Shown here in pieces: positions 38,613 to 47,579 of a DNA stretch of 64,000 nt. A program made the translations under genes and the position numbers. The stretch comes from Acidimicrobiaceae bacterium. GTDB taxonomy: Bacteria > Actinomycetota > Acidimicrobiia > Acidimicrobiales > RAAP-2. The stretch is from contig PLON01000073.1 of the NCBI GenBank assembly GCA_003142095.1, positions 10,668 through 74,667 on the forward strand, read 5' to 3'. The notes under the pieces were generated by a model. It was not told where the DNA came from and ran no database searches. It worked only from the letters and a program-made list of their open reading frames with translations. Positions within the stretch are counted from its first letter, which is position 1. Every line of letters begins with the position of its first letter.

Positions 38613-39439
38613 ACGAAGTATCGCCCGCGTCGAAACCGCCGCTGAGTATCCCACCACACGAGGTTGAGCGGAAATTCACGCGCCACACGGGGCAGGACAC
38701 GGTGCGTCGCCACCGAAACGCGACAGAGTGCGTCGAAGCGCCGCTGACGGCGATCGTCCCACGTGAGGCCCAGCTCGGTACGAAAGGGCTCAGGGAGAAA
38801 GCCCGCGGTGATGAACTCGTGCAAAGGGCCAAGTCCCACGCTCAACGCTCTCGGCAGAAAGTTCAGACGGACAAATCCACGCAGATAGGTGCGCGTCGTC
38901 TCGTCCATCGCCACGTGTTCCAACGCGCTGCGCCAGTAGTCATCAAACGCGGCGGGACTTTCCGGCCAGAGCTCGGGCGAAACTTGCAACGTGGTCGCAA
39001 AGCGCGAGCAGTGTTGATAGACCTCCGCGAGTCGCTCGGGTGACGGTGGGCCATTTATTAACGTGATCGCATCGAGTGCGCCGCGATACATGCACGCCGC
39101 CACCCATAGCTGCAACTCGGGGTCGAAGGCGTCGTAGGTGACCGAGTCGCCGTCCGTGGAGTGCACGTCGCGATGCTGACGATTCACTTCGCGACGCACG
39201 AAGTCTCGAAGCTCATCATCTCCGAACAGCGACGCCGTAATGTAGCCGAGGGTCGTACGCGTTCGTTTAATCGGGTGACGTGTCAACGCCCCGCCCTCGA
39301 CGCGACTCTTCGCCACACCGTGTCCGACGGGTAGGCGCGAGAGCTGCATGACCACGTTGGCGCCCGCGGGCGCGAGTCCGAGGCCATTCATCATGATGGG
39401 ACGCAACTCCGCCGACACGCCTCTCTCGACGTTGCTCAA
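38609..39439 (-). CDS. second MpaB-like oxygenase family protein (DUF2236)
   Basis: 276 aa. Shares the MpaB-like layout: GGALTRHPIKRTRTTLGYITASLFGDDELRDFVRREVNRQH with the HR-x-V-H pair, and DPELQLWVAACMYRGALD, followed by a helical C-terminus (GLTWDDRRQRRFDALCR). TTG start at 39439, GGGAG 6 nt before. Unlike the copy at 22536 it starts closer to the core. Substrate unknown. Confidence 0.82.
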   Translation of the reverse strand: MSNVERGVSAELRPIMMNGLGLAPAGANVVMQLSRLPVGHGVAKSRVEGGALTRHPIKRTRTTLGYITASLFGDDELRDFVRREVNRQHRDVHSTDGDSVTYDAFDPELQLWVAACMYRGALDAITLINGPPSPERLAEVYQHCSRFATTLQVSPELWPESPAAFDDYWRSALEHVAMDETTRTYLRGFVRLNFLPRALSVGLGPLHEFITAGFLPEPFRTELGLTWDDRRQRRFDALCRVSVATHRVLPRVAREFPLNLVWWDTQRRFRRGRYFV

Positions 39440-39851
39440 CGACGTCTCCCAGGTGTGGTTGCAATGTTCGCCCGACAGTCGTGCATCGCTTCCGGTTTAG
39501 TCGATGTCACCTGACCGAAAGTCGCGTCTCGGTCAACTTGCTCGAGCGCACCTGATAATTACAACAAGCCGTCGATCTGTCCGAGGGCCAGGGCCATCCC
39601 TTCTTCCATACCCAGTGCTGATCACCGTCCTGTCGCAAGCGACTCGTGGCAGAACCCGGTGCTCCCCTTTGGGCAACGCCCTTATGACGCTGGAGTCAAT
39701 TTGTAGCGTCGGCAAAGATTCACCCCAAGACCTTCAGGTGGTTCACGTCGGGCAGCGAGTCCGCTGACGCACCGAGCTAATGGGCGGCAAACAATCTGCG
39801 ACTTGACCGAAAATACATTGCGACGCAGCTCGCCAGGAGCGTCGTCATCCC
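39440..39851. other. intergenic region, nothing recognised
   Basis: About 410 bp between the convergently facing neighbourhoods of the MpaB-like gene and the ABC exporter; frames here show no codon bias or motif. Confidence 0.5.
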
Positions 39852-40712
39852 CTATTCGGTCGTATGCAACCGAAAAAGGTGAGCCGCGAGCGGCGCTGCC
39901 AGAGCAAGGATGGCGAGCGACCATAAGAGCGCCGTCTCGATGGGATGCTGCATCGGCCATGCGTGGATCATCGCCGAGGGATTTGGGTTGCCCCACATCT
40001 TCCGCGTTCCGGCTACGACGGCGCTCACGGGGTTCCATGTGGTGATGGCTTGCAGCCAGCCGGGCATGTGCTGGGTGGGCACCATGGCGTTGGACACCAT
40101 GGTCATCGGAAAGAGGACGATGAACCCGAACGAGGCTGCCGATTCGGGGCTTTTCGAGTTGAGTCCCACGCAGGCGGCCATCCACGAGACGGCGTAGGCG
40201 AAGAACAGCACCAACGAGAACCCGCCAAGGATCGAAATGATGCTGGCGTCTGGTCGCCATCCCACGGCCAGTCCGCTGAGCGCCACGACCAGCGCACATA
40301 AGAGCGACGTGAGAAGGTCCGCGAAGGAACGCCCCACGAGCACAGCCGTGCGCCACATGGGAAGGGTCCGAAACCGGTCGACCACCCCCTCGTGAAGGTC
40401 GGTGCTGAGCCCCACGGCGGTTCCCATGGTGGAGGTGACCAGGTTCAGCGTCAGCACTCCGGCTAGTAGAAAGTCCACGAACCGTCCGCCGCCGGGGAGA
40501 GGTATGGCGCCTCCGAAGAGGTAGACGAAAAGGACGGTGAAGAGCAACGGTTGGACGGTCACGTCCGACAGTTGCATCGGCTCTCGAGAGATGTGCACCA
40601 GGTTGCGCCGTGTCATGAACCAGACATCCGAGACCGCGCCGAGCATCGCCTCGACCCTTCGTGGGCGGCCCCTTCCCTCAACCACTCGGTCCGTCGCCGT
40701 CGCCGCCGTCAT
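39852..40712 (-). CDS. ABC-2 type permease, DrrB-like
   Basis: 286 aa, six membrane helices. ABC-2 features: LVHISREPMQLSDVTVQPLLFTVLFVYLFGGAIP, DRFRTLPMWRTAVLVGRSFADLL, and PTQHMPGWLQAITTWNPVSAVV. ATG overlaps the stop of the ATPase gene (ATGA). With it forms a daunorubicin-resistance-type exporter; the cargo is unknown. Confidence 0.9.
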   Translation of the reverse strand: MTAATATDRVVEGRGRPRRVEAMLGAVSDVWFMTRRNLVHISREPMQLSDVTVQPLLFTVLFVYLFGGAIPLPGGGRFVDFLLAGVLTLNLVTSTMGTAVGLSTDLHEGVVDRFRTLPMWRTAVLVGRSFADLLTSLLCALVVALSGLAVGWRPDASIISILGGFSLVLFFAYAVSWMAACVGLNSKSPESAASFGFIVLFPMTMVSNAMVPTQHMPGWLQAITTWNPVSAVVAGTRKMWGNPNPSAMIHAWPMQHPIETALLWSLAILALAAPLAAHLFRLHTTE

Positions 40713-41752
40713 GCTCCGACCTCGACCGCGTCGACATTACTGCTGTGCTCGAGAACGCCCGCTACGGACCTGGCCGCGCCCAGGTCAACGGCATCGTCCG
40801 CATCGGTAGTGGAAACATGGCCACCGGTGAGTGAGAAGAAGACGTCGTCGTCGAGAGAGGGTTGGCGCATCTCGATGTTGTCCACCAGCACACCGACGGC
40901 ATCGAGCGCCCGCACTACAGACGTGGCGATGCCGGAGCTCGCGTCAACCTCTGCACTGAGTCGACGCCCGTCGGCACTCAGGTGGACCGGGCCGACGACC
41001 AGAGGTGCGATCGCCGCGATGGCGCCAGGGTGCGGGGCACTCAGCGCCACCTCTAGACGAGCACTCCCGCTGGCCGCTTTGAGCTCACGCGGCGTCCCGT
41101 GTGCGATCACCTTTCCGTGATCGATGACCACGATCTGGTTGGCCAGTGCATCGGCTTCGTCGAGGTATTGGGTCGTGAGCAACACCGTGACCCCTTGTGC
41201 GACCAACTCGCGAATGGATTCCCAGACGCGCTGGCGACTGGTGGGATCAAGTCCCGTGGTGGGCTCGTCTAGAAACAGCACAGGCGGGCGAGTCATTATC
41301 GAAGCGGCGAGGTCAAGTCGACGTCGCATACCGCCGGAGTACCCCTTGAGCACCCGATCAGCGGCGTCGGTCAACTCGAACTGCTCCAGGAGCTCGGCTG
41401 CCCGAGCCTTTGATGCCGATCGGGACATGTCGGACAAGCCCCCAACCAGGGCGAGGTTCTGGCGCCCCGTGAGAAGTGGGTCAAGAGTCGCATCCTGAGC
41501 GGCTACGCCGATTCGACGACGCACTTCACCCGGATGTTCGACGACGTCGATGCCGCCCACGCGCCCACGTCCGGCGTCCGGGAGCGCCAAAGTTGTGAGG
41601 ATTCGCACCGCCGTGGTCTTACCAGCGCCATTGGGACCGAGCAATCCCAGAATCGAACCCGATTCAACCGAGAAGTCAACGCCCGCCAGTGCCTGGGTTT
41701 CCCCATATCGCTTGGTCAGCCCTTCCACCTCGATCATCATCGAAGGCATCAC
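40709..41752 (-). CDS. ABC transporter ATPase, DrrA-like
   Basis: 347 aa. Walker A GPNGAGKTT near residue 41, Q-loop in AAQDATLD, signature YSGGMRRRLD, Walker B VLFLDEPTTGLD, H-loop LTTQYLDEAD. The C-terminal DrrA region (about 220-347) follows. GTG at 41752 with ATG next codon; GAGGAG lies upstream. First gene of the exporter pair; a 7-bp palindrome lies about 97 bp upstream. Confidence 0.92.
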   Translation of the reverse strand: MMPSMMIEVEGLTKRYGETQALAGVDFSVESGSILGLLGPNGAGKTTAVRILTTLALPDAGRGRVGGIDVVEHPGEVRRRIGVAAQDATLDPLLTGRQNLALVGGLSDMSRSASKARAAELLEQFELTDAADRVLKGYSGGMRRRLDLAASIMTRPPVLFLDEPTTGLDPTSRQRVWESIRELVAQGVTVLLTTQYLDEADALANQIVVIDHGKVIAHGTPRELKAASGSARLEVALSAPHPGAIAAIAPLVVGPVHLSADGRRLSAEVDASSGIATSVVRALDAVGVLVDNIEMRQPSLDDDVFFSLTGGHVSTTDADDAVDLGAARSVAGVLEHSSNVDAVEVGA

Positions 41753-41848
41753 AACTCCTCACCTCGTTGCACAGAGGATTCCGCATCAAGCACCAATGCT
41801 CCTTGCTGACCGGGGAAGTCGTCCAGGGTTGAATGTCCCAAATCTCTC

Positions 41849-41867
41849 TCATGAGTGCAACTCATGA
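41849..41867. promoter_or_regulatory. inverted repeat upstream of drrAB-like genes
   Basis: TCATGAG-TGCAA-CTCATGA, perfect 7-bp arms, about 97 bp before the ATPase start. A TetR-type operator is one possibility, but no regulator gene is adjacent. Confidence 0.35.
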
Positions 41868-42074
41868 CTATGTGGCGAAGGAAACACGGCGGCCTATGGG
41901 ACACCTAAGGGCTGTTATTAACTCCCGTGGATCTGTGGCCATCATGATTCCATCAGAGACGCGAGACGGTGATGGGTTCTGCCAAGGAATCCGCTCAAGG
42001 AAGACATTGCTCCCAACGACTTGTGATCGCTCTGACTGTGAATCGAAGCCTCTCAGGCTCGAATCAGCTTGACG
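41868..42074. other. intergenic region between nrdJ end and exporter promoter region
   Basis: Together with 41753-41848 this is a 320-bp gap. No gene seen; only the palindrome at 41849-41867 stands out. Confidence 0.5.
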
Positions 42075-44948
42075 TCATGAGCAGCCGCTCGTCGCACCGC
42101 AACTCGAGCAGACAAAGCACGAGCCAGCGCGCTGCATTGAGTTGCCGCACTGGTAACACATGGGCGCGTCACGCTGAGCAGATCGGAAGATCAACTCCCC
42201 TTGAGTTGAGCCTGGAGTGGGCGATCCAGCGATCGTTGTAATCGTTCTGTCATTGAACTCGATCAAAGACTGCTGCACGGGCAAGTTGTATGTCGGGGTC
42301 GCTTGCTCGGCGATCTCGGGCAACGTGGGCTGGAGTCTCTCATTCGTGGAGAGAACTCCGAGTTCTTCGCGCTGAGTTGGACTTAAGTAGTCGAGCGCCA
42401 GACGACGGAAGATGTAGTCAACGAGTGACGTCGCGATACGAAGATCCGCGTCGTCGGTCATGCCCGACGGCTCGAACTTCATGTTGGCGTACTTCTTCAC
42501 GTACGTCTCGAGTGGCACACCGTGCTGCAGACCGAGGCTGATCGAGATCGAGAAGGCGTCCATAATGCCCGCCAACGTCGAACCCTGCTTCGCGACCTTG
42601 ATGAAGACCTCACCGGGACGACCGTCTTCGTACTCACCCACCGTGACGTACCCTTCGCAGTCCGCAACGCGGAACGCGAAGGTCGATGAGCGACGACGAC
42701 GCGGGAGCCGCTCGCGCAGAGCCCCCACTAAGACGTGCGCTCCCTCGTCGCGGGCGTGCTCGAGAGCAGCCTCCAGACGGCCGATGCGTGCGTAGAGGTC
42801 TAGGACCTCGGCAGCGTCGACGTCAACGACAATCTCGTCGGGCGCGCTTTGACCAACGCCACCCTTCGTCGCCGTCGAGAGGGGCTGGCCAACCTTGCAG
42901 TTGTCGCGGTAGATCGCAACGGCCTTGATACCCAGGCGCCACGCGTCGAGGTGCAGGTTCTCGACATCCTCGATCGTCGCGTCCTCGGGCATATTCACCG
43001 TCTTGGATATTGCACCCGAGATGAACGGCTGCACCGCACCCATCATGCGTACGTGTCCGGAGTAGTGAATCGTGTTGTCGCCCATCGAGCAGGCGAAGAC
43101 CGGCAGGTGTTCGGCCTTGAGGGCCGGAGCGCCGACGATGGTCTTGTGTTCGTCGATGTAAGCGATGATCGCCTCGACCTCGTCGACGGAGTAGCCGAGC
43201 ACGCGAAGAGCACGCGGCACCGTCTGGTTCACGATGGCCATGTTGCCGCCACCGACGAGCTTCTTGAACTTCACGAGTCCGAGGTCGGGCTCAATACCCG
43301 TGGTGTCACAGTCCATCAACAGTCCAATGGTGCCGGTCGGTGCGAGCACCGTCGCCTGGGCGTTACGCACGCCGTGTCGCGTGCCGAGGTCGACGGCCTC
43401 TTCCCACGCGCTCTGGGCGGCCTGGAGGATGTTGGCGGGCGCGAGCTTCTCGTCGATCTGGTACGACGCGTCACGGTGCATCCGCAAGACGTTGATCATC
43501 GGCTCGGCGTTCTCGGCGAAACCCTCGTGGGGACCCATGCGACCGGCGGTGCGCGCGCTCGTGGCGTAGGCGTGACCGGTCATGAGCGCGGTGATCGCCG
43601 CCGCCCAGGCCCGACCAGCGTCGGAGTCGTAGGCGAGACCGGAGGCCATGAGCAACGCCCCAATGTTCGCGTAGCCGAGGCCGAGCTGGCGGAATTTGCG
43701 CGAGTTCTCGCCGATCTTCTCGGTCGGGTAGTCGGCCGCGCCGACGAGGATCTCCTGCGCGCTGAACATAACCTCCACGGCGGCTTTGAAGGAGTCGACG
43801 TTGAAGCCGCCATCCTCGTCGAGGAATTTCATCAGGTTGATACTCGCGAGGTTGCAGGCCGAGTTGTCGATGTGCATGTACTCCGAGCAGGGGTTCGAGC
43901 CATTGATGCGGTCGGTGTTGGAGGACGTGTGCCACTTGTTGATCGTCGTGTCGAACTGCAGACCGGGGTCCGCGCACTCCCACGCGGCGCGCGCCATCTG
44001 ACGCCAGAGGTCGCGGGCCTTCACGGTACGTACCGTGGCGTTGCCGTGGCGTGCGGTGAGATGCCAGTCGCCATCGGCGAGTACGGTCTCCATGAACTCG
44101 TCGGAGACCCGCACGGAGTTGTTGGCGTTCTGATATTGGATTGAGTTGATGTCGCGACCATCAAGGTCCATGTCGAAGCCCGCGTCGCGAAGGGCGCGCG
44201 CCTTCTTCTCTTCGTGCGCCTTGCACCAGATGAACTCCTCAACGTCGGGGTGGTTCGCGTCGAGGATGACCATCTTCGCCGCACGGCGGGTCTTGCCGCC
44301 GGACTTGATGGTGCCGGCTGACGCGTCCGCCCCGCGCATAAACGACACCGGACCACTCGCCGTGCCGCCGCCCTCGAGGGCCTCGGCGCTCGAGCGGATC
44401 TTGGACAGGTTCACACCCGCACCCGAACCACCCTTGAAGATGATCCCCTCTTCGGTGTACCAGTTGAGGATCGAACGCATCGAGTCCTCGACGGCGAGAA
44501 TGAAACAGGCGCTGGCCTGCTGGGGAACGTCCTTCACGCCGATGTTGAACCACACGGGTGAGTTGAAGGCGGCCTTTTGTGTAATGAGGAGGTGCTTCAG
44601 TTCGGCGCGGAAGGTCTCGGCCTCTTCTTCATCGACGAAGTAGTCGCCGTCGATGCCCCAGGACGTGATCGTGTCGGCGATGCGGTCAACGACCTGCTTC
44701 AACGAGGTCTCGCGCTCGGGCGTGCCGAGGGTGCCACGGAAGTACTTCTGGGCGAGAATGTTCGTCGCGTTGAACGACCACGTCGAAGGCACTTCCACGC
44801 CCAGCTGCTCGAAGGCGACCGTGCCGTCGCGAAAGTTCGAGATGCGCGCCTCGCGACGGTCCCAGACAACCTCGTCATAGGGATGACGATCCTCGGTCGT
44901 GAAATACCGACGAATTCCAATTCCGAGTCGCTGAGGTGCGATGGCCAT
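42075..44948 (-). CDS. nrdJ: vitamin B12-dependent (class II) ribonucleotide reductase NrdJ
   Basis: 957 aa, usual size. Reduces ribonucleotides using adenosylcobalamin. Motifs: AFNSPVWFNIGV, QQASACFILAV, FKGGSGAGVNLSKIRSS, NPCSEYMHIDNSACNLASINL with active-site Cys, and LAPTGTIGLLMDCDTTGIEPD. The tail CYQCGNSMQRAGSCFVC has the Cys pair that reloads the active site plus a likely zinc site. No intein. ATG 44948 follows AGAGAGA. The promoter region carries a palindrome over the -10 box; I see no B12 riboswitch box in the leader of about 140 nt. Confidence 0.95.
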   Translation of the reverse strand: MAIAPQRLGIGIRRYFTTEDRHPYDEVVWDRREARISNFRDGTVAFEQLGVEVPSTWSFNATNILAQKYFRGTLGTPERETSLKQVVDRIADTITSWGIDGDYFVDEEEAETFRAELKHLLITQKAAFNSPVWFNIGVKDVPQQASACFILAVEDSMRSILNWYTEEGIIFKGGSGAGVNLSKIRSSAEALEGGGTASGPVSFMRGADASAGTIKSGGKTRRAAKMVILDANHPDVEEFIWCKAHEEKKARALRDAGFDMDLDGRDINSIQYQNANNSVRVSDEFMETVLADGDWHLTARHGNATVRTVKARDLWRQMARAAWECADPGLQFDTTINKWHTSSNTDRINGSNPCSEYMHIDNSACNLASINLMKFLDEDGGFNVDSFKAAVEVMFSAQEILVGAADYPTEKIGENSRKFRQLGLGYANIGALLMASGLAYDSDAGRAWAAAITALMTGHAYATSARTAGRMGPHEGFAENAEPMINVLRMHRDASYQIDEKLAPANILQAAQSAWEEAVDLGTRHGVRNAQATVLAPTGTIGLLMDCDTTGIEPDLGLVKFKKLVGGGNMAIVNQTVPRALRVLGYSVDEVEAIIAYIDEHKTIVGAPALKAEHLPVFACSMGDNTIHYSGHVRMMGAVQPFISGAISKTVNMPEDATIEDVENLHLDAWRLGIKAVAIYRDNCKVGQPLSTATKGGVGQSAPDEIVVDVDAAEVLDLYARIGRLEAALEHARDEGAHVLVGALRERLPRRRRSSTFAFRVADCEGYVTVGEYEDGRPGEVFIKVAKQGSTLAGIMDAFSISISLGLQHGVPLETYVKKYANMKFEPSGMTDDADLRIATSLVDYIFRRLALDYLSPTQREELGVLSTNERLQPTLPEIAEQATPTYNLPVQQSLIEFNDRTITTIAGSPTPGSTQGELIFRSAQRDAPMCYQCGNSMQRAGSCFVCSSCGATSGCS

Positions 44949-45085
44949 TTCTCTCTCTTTTCTCTTCTGCTAACCGACACTGAGAACGCAACCGGCGTCG
45001 CGGAGTAGAAAAGTCAAGGATATGTGACCCTTGGCCCCCTAGCCACAAGATGTAGTGGTTATCCCACTTCGCGTCGCAAGATGCT

Positions 45086-45119
45086 GTGTCATTACAGCAC
45101 TGTAATTACACGATGTCAA
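45086..45119 (-). promoter_or_regulatory. nrdJ promoter with overlapping 26-bp palindrome
   Basis: On the minus strand: TTGACA (45119-45114), 17-nt spacer, TGTAAT (45096-45091), a near-consensus promoter. The palindrome 45086-45111 has 12-bp arms (GTGTCATTACAG / CTGTAATTACAC) matching at 11 of 12 positions around CA, and covers the -10 box and much of the spacer. A repressor bound there would block nrdJ. NrdR is a natural candidate but the sequence is not the classic NrdR box. Confidence 0.65.
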
Positions 45120-45193
45120 CTACTTTTTCGAAGACTTTCGAACAATTCTCTTATCACCAGCCTAGGGCCCAAAATCGAGGGCTCAACCCTCGT

Positions 45194-45199
45194 TAACCT
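45194..45199 (+). promoter_or_regulatory. -10 box TAACCT, leaderless arrangement (glpK)
   Basis: TAACCT, then exactly 6 nt, then the glpK GTG at 45206. Confidence 0.5.
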
Positions 45200-45205
45200 G
45201 GCGCC

Positions 45206-46678
45206 GTGCAGCTGATCTTCGCGCTCGACGCCGGCACGACCGGAGTGCGCACCGTCGCCTTTGACGCGAATCTCGAGGTCGTCGACGAGTCCTACCGCGA
45301 ACTTACCCAATATTTCCCCTTCCCCGGCGAGGTCGAACACGACCCCCTGGAGATCGCCCAACTCGCCATTTCAACCCTTAGCGACGTGGGCACCCGAGCG
45401 GCCAAGGCGGGGCACCACGTCGTCGCCCTCGGGGTCACCAACCAACGTGAAACAACGGTCGCCTTTGACCGCGATTCGGGCGAACCCTTGCAGCGAGCCA
45501 TCGTCTGGCAGGACCGTCGAACCGCCGATCTCTGTCACGACCTCGAACGCCAGGGACACGGACCGACCGTACGTGCAGCCACTGGCCTCGTCCTTGACTC
45601 GTACTTTTCGGCGACCAAGATGACATGGATGCTGGATCACGGTGTCGCGAACGGCGCCACGAGTCCGAGCTTCGCCACCGTCGACACGTGGTTGTTGTGG
45701 GTCCTCACCGGGGGCGCCGAGGGCGGAGTCTTTCTTACGGAACCGTCCAACGCATCACGTACGTCTTTGATGGATCTCGTCACGCTCGATTGGTCCAGCG
45801 ACATGCTCGCGCTCTTTGGCGTCGATGCGTCCATGCTCGCATCGATTCGACCGTCCTCGACACACTTCGGAACAGTGAGCGGGGACGTCGTCGAGTCTCT
45901 CGCGGGTGTGCCGATCACCGGCATTCTCGGCGATCAACAGGCGGCTCTCTTCGGCCAAGCATGCTTCGAGCCGGGCATGGTCAAGGCGACCTACGGCACC
46001 GGTGCCTTCGTTCTCGCGAACGCCGGAACCACGGTGCCCCGCGTCGTCGACGGACTCGTGACCTCGCTCGCGTGGGACCTCGGAGCCTTTGGTCCGACGT
46101 CGTACGCGCTCGAGGGCTCGGCCTTCGTGGCCGGCGCCGCAGTCCAGTGGTTGCGCGACCTCGGACTTATTGGTGCATCGCACGAACTCGAAGCGCTCGC
46201 CACCTCTGTCGCCGACTCAGCGGGCTCGCAGTTCGTGCCCGCCTTCACGGGACTCGGTTCACCGTTTTGGCGCGCGGACGCGCGCGGCGCGATCACCGGT
46301 CTTAGTTACGGCGTCGGACGCGGACAGATCGCGCGCGCTCTCGTGGAGGCCCTCGCCTATCAAGTGCGAGCGATCACTGACGCCTTTCGTGACGGCGGTG
46401 TCGAGGTACGCGAACTGCGCTGTGACGGGGGAGCCGCCGCGATGGATCTGCTCTTGAGCCTTCAGGCGACGAACTCGCGCGTCGAGGTGCTGCGCAGTTC
46501 AACGCTCGAGGCCACGGCGCGTGGAGCGGCGAGCATTGCCGGACTCGAGATTGGCGTCTGGCATTCACTCGACGAACTGAGCGACCTGTGGCGCGCGAGC
46601 GCGCACTTCAGCCCCGACGAGCCACTCTTCGTCGACCTCGGCTACTCGTCGTGGCGTCGGGCCCTCGAACGGGCTTGA
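45206..46678 (+). CDS. glpK: glycerol kinase (FGGY family)
   Basis: 490 aa. ATP + glycerol to glycerol 3-phosphate. Signatures of GlpK: N-terminal ALDAGTTGVRT, GVTNQRETTV and AIVWQDRRTAD near residue 80-105, KATYGTGAFVL, and FTGLGSPFWRADARGAITGL. GTG start appears leaderless. Divergent from nrdJ and followed by an SMP-30 gene. No glpF or glpD is next to it. Confidence 0.9.
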   Translation: MQLIFALDAGTTGVRTVAFDANLEVVDESYRELTQYFPFPGEVEHDPLEIAQLAISTLSDVGTRAAKAGHHVVALGVTNQRETTVAFDRDSGEPLQRAIVWQDRRTADLCHDLERQGHGPTVRAATGLVLDSYFSATKMTWMLDHGVANGATSPSFATVDTWLLWVLTGGAEGGVFLTEPSNASRTSLMDLVTLDWSSDMLALFGVDASMLASIRPSSTHFGTVSGDVVESLAGVPITGILGDQQAALFGQACFEPGMVKATYGTGAFVLANAGTTVPRVVDGLVTSLAWDLGAFGPTSYALEGSAFVAGAAVQWLRDLGLIGASHELEALATSVADSAGSQFVPAFTGLGSPFWRADARGAITGLSYGVGRGQIARALVEALAYQVRAITDAFRDGGVEVRELRCDGGAAAMDLLLSLQATNSRVEVLRSSTLEATARGAASIAGLEIGVWHSLDELSDLWRASAHFSPDEPLFVDLGYSSWRRALERA

Positions 46679-46703
46679 TACGTTTGTGACCAATCGGGAG
46701 GAC

Positions 46704-47579
46704 ATGGAAAAACTGCGTACACGCGTCGTGCGCGAAGGACTCGCTTTTGGCGAAAGCCCGCGTTGGCACCTGGGACGACTCTGGTACTCGGACTTCTATC
46801 GACACGGTATCTATTCGATGGACGCGTCCGGTGAGGAACGTCTCGAACACGTGGTGCCCGGCCAGCCCTCGGGGCTCGGGTGGTTGCCCAAGGGGGATCT
46901 GCTCTGCGTCTCCATGACCAATCACCAGGTTCTACGATTTCGCGACGGTGAAGCGTCGATCTTCTGCAACATCGCGCCCTACTGCGGGTTCTGGGCGAAC
47001 GATTTGGTCACGTCGCAAAGCGGTGTCAGCTACGCGGGCAACTTTGGCTTCGACCTCGACGCGATACGGCGCGATATCGGAGGTGCGGCGATGATGGCGA
47101 TGCCCCCACCGACCACGAACGTCGTAGTGATCTCGCCCGAGGGGGACGTGTTGCAAGTGGTGCCCGACATGGCCTTTCCGAACGGATCGGTCATCACTCC
47201 CGACGGCGCGACGCTCATCGTCGGTGAGACCATGGCCTTTCGCCTGAGCGCCTTCGACATCGCCAGCGACGGCACGTTGTCGAACCGACGGACGTGGGCG
47301 CAAATGGAATTCGTCGCCACCGACGGGATGTGCCTCGACGCCGAAGGCCAGATCTGGCTCGCGAACGCCCTCACCAATCAGTGTTTGCGCGTACGAGAGG
47401 GTGGCGAGATCACGAGTGTCGTCGAGACGAGCCAGAACGCCTACGCCTGCATGCTGGGCGATGAGGAACGTCTCTATGTGATGACCGCACCGACGAGCGA
47501 CCGATTCAAAATCGCCGACCAACTGGCCGGTCGCATCGAGGTCGTCGAGGTCTACGTCCCCGGCGCAGGACGCCTTTAA
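46704..47579 (+). CDS. SMP-30/gluconolactonase family protein
   Basis: 291 aa beta-propeller. Family motifs: LAFGESPRWHLGRLWYSDF with the metal-ligand Glu near residue 16, FWANDLVTS with the Asn ligand, FPNGSVITPDGATLIVGE, and DGMCLDAEGQIWLAN. Probably hydrolyses a sugar lactone. ATG 46704 has GGGAGG upstream; GTG 46686 is an alternative. The 3' end overlaps the convergent aminotransferase by 4 nt. It follows glpK by only 25 bp, perhaps co-transcribed. Confidence 0.87.
   Translation: MEKLRTRVVREGLAFGESPRWHLGRLWYSDFYRHGIYSMDASGEERLEHVVPGQPSGLGWLPKGDLLCVSMTNHQVLRFRDGEASIFCNIAPYCGFWANDLVTSQSGVSYAGNFGFDLDAIRRDIGGAAMMAMPPPTTNVVVISPEGDVLQVVPDMAFPNGSVITPDGATLIVGETMAFRLSAFDIASDGTLSNRRTWAQMEFVATDGMCLDAEGQIWLANALTNQCLRVREGGEITSVVETSQNAYACMLGDEERLYVMTAPTSDRFKIADQLAGRIEVVEVYVPGAGRL

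Noticed and set aside
42849..44144. 431-residue plus-strand open frame inside nrdJ
   Set aside because: It is antisense to a well-supported reductase gene and is only the usual GC-rich shadow frame; no domain or ribosome site.
44949..45085. Cobalamin riboswitch before nrdJ
   Set aside because: The leader of about 140 nt has small stems but none of the conserved B12-box sequence I would expect.
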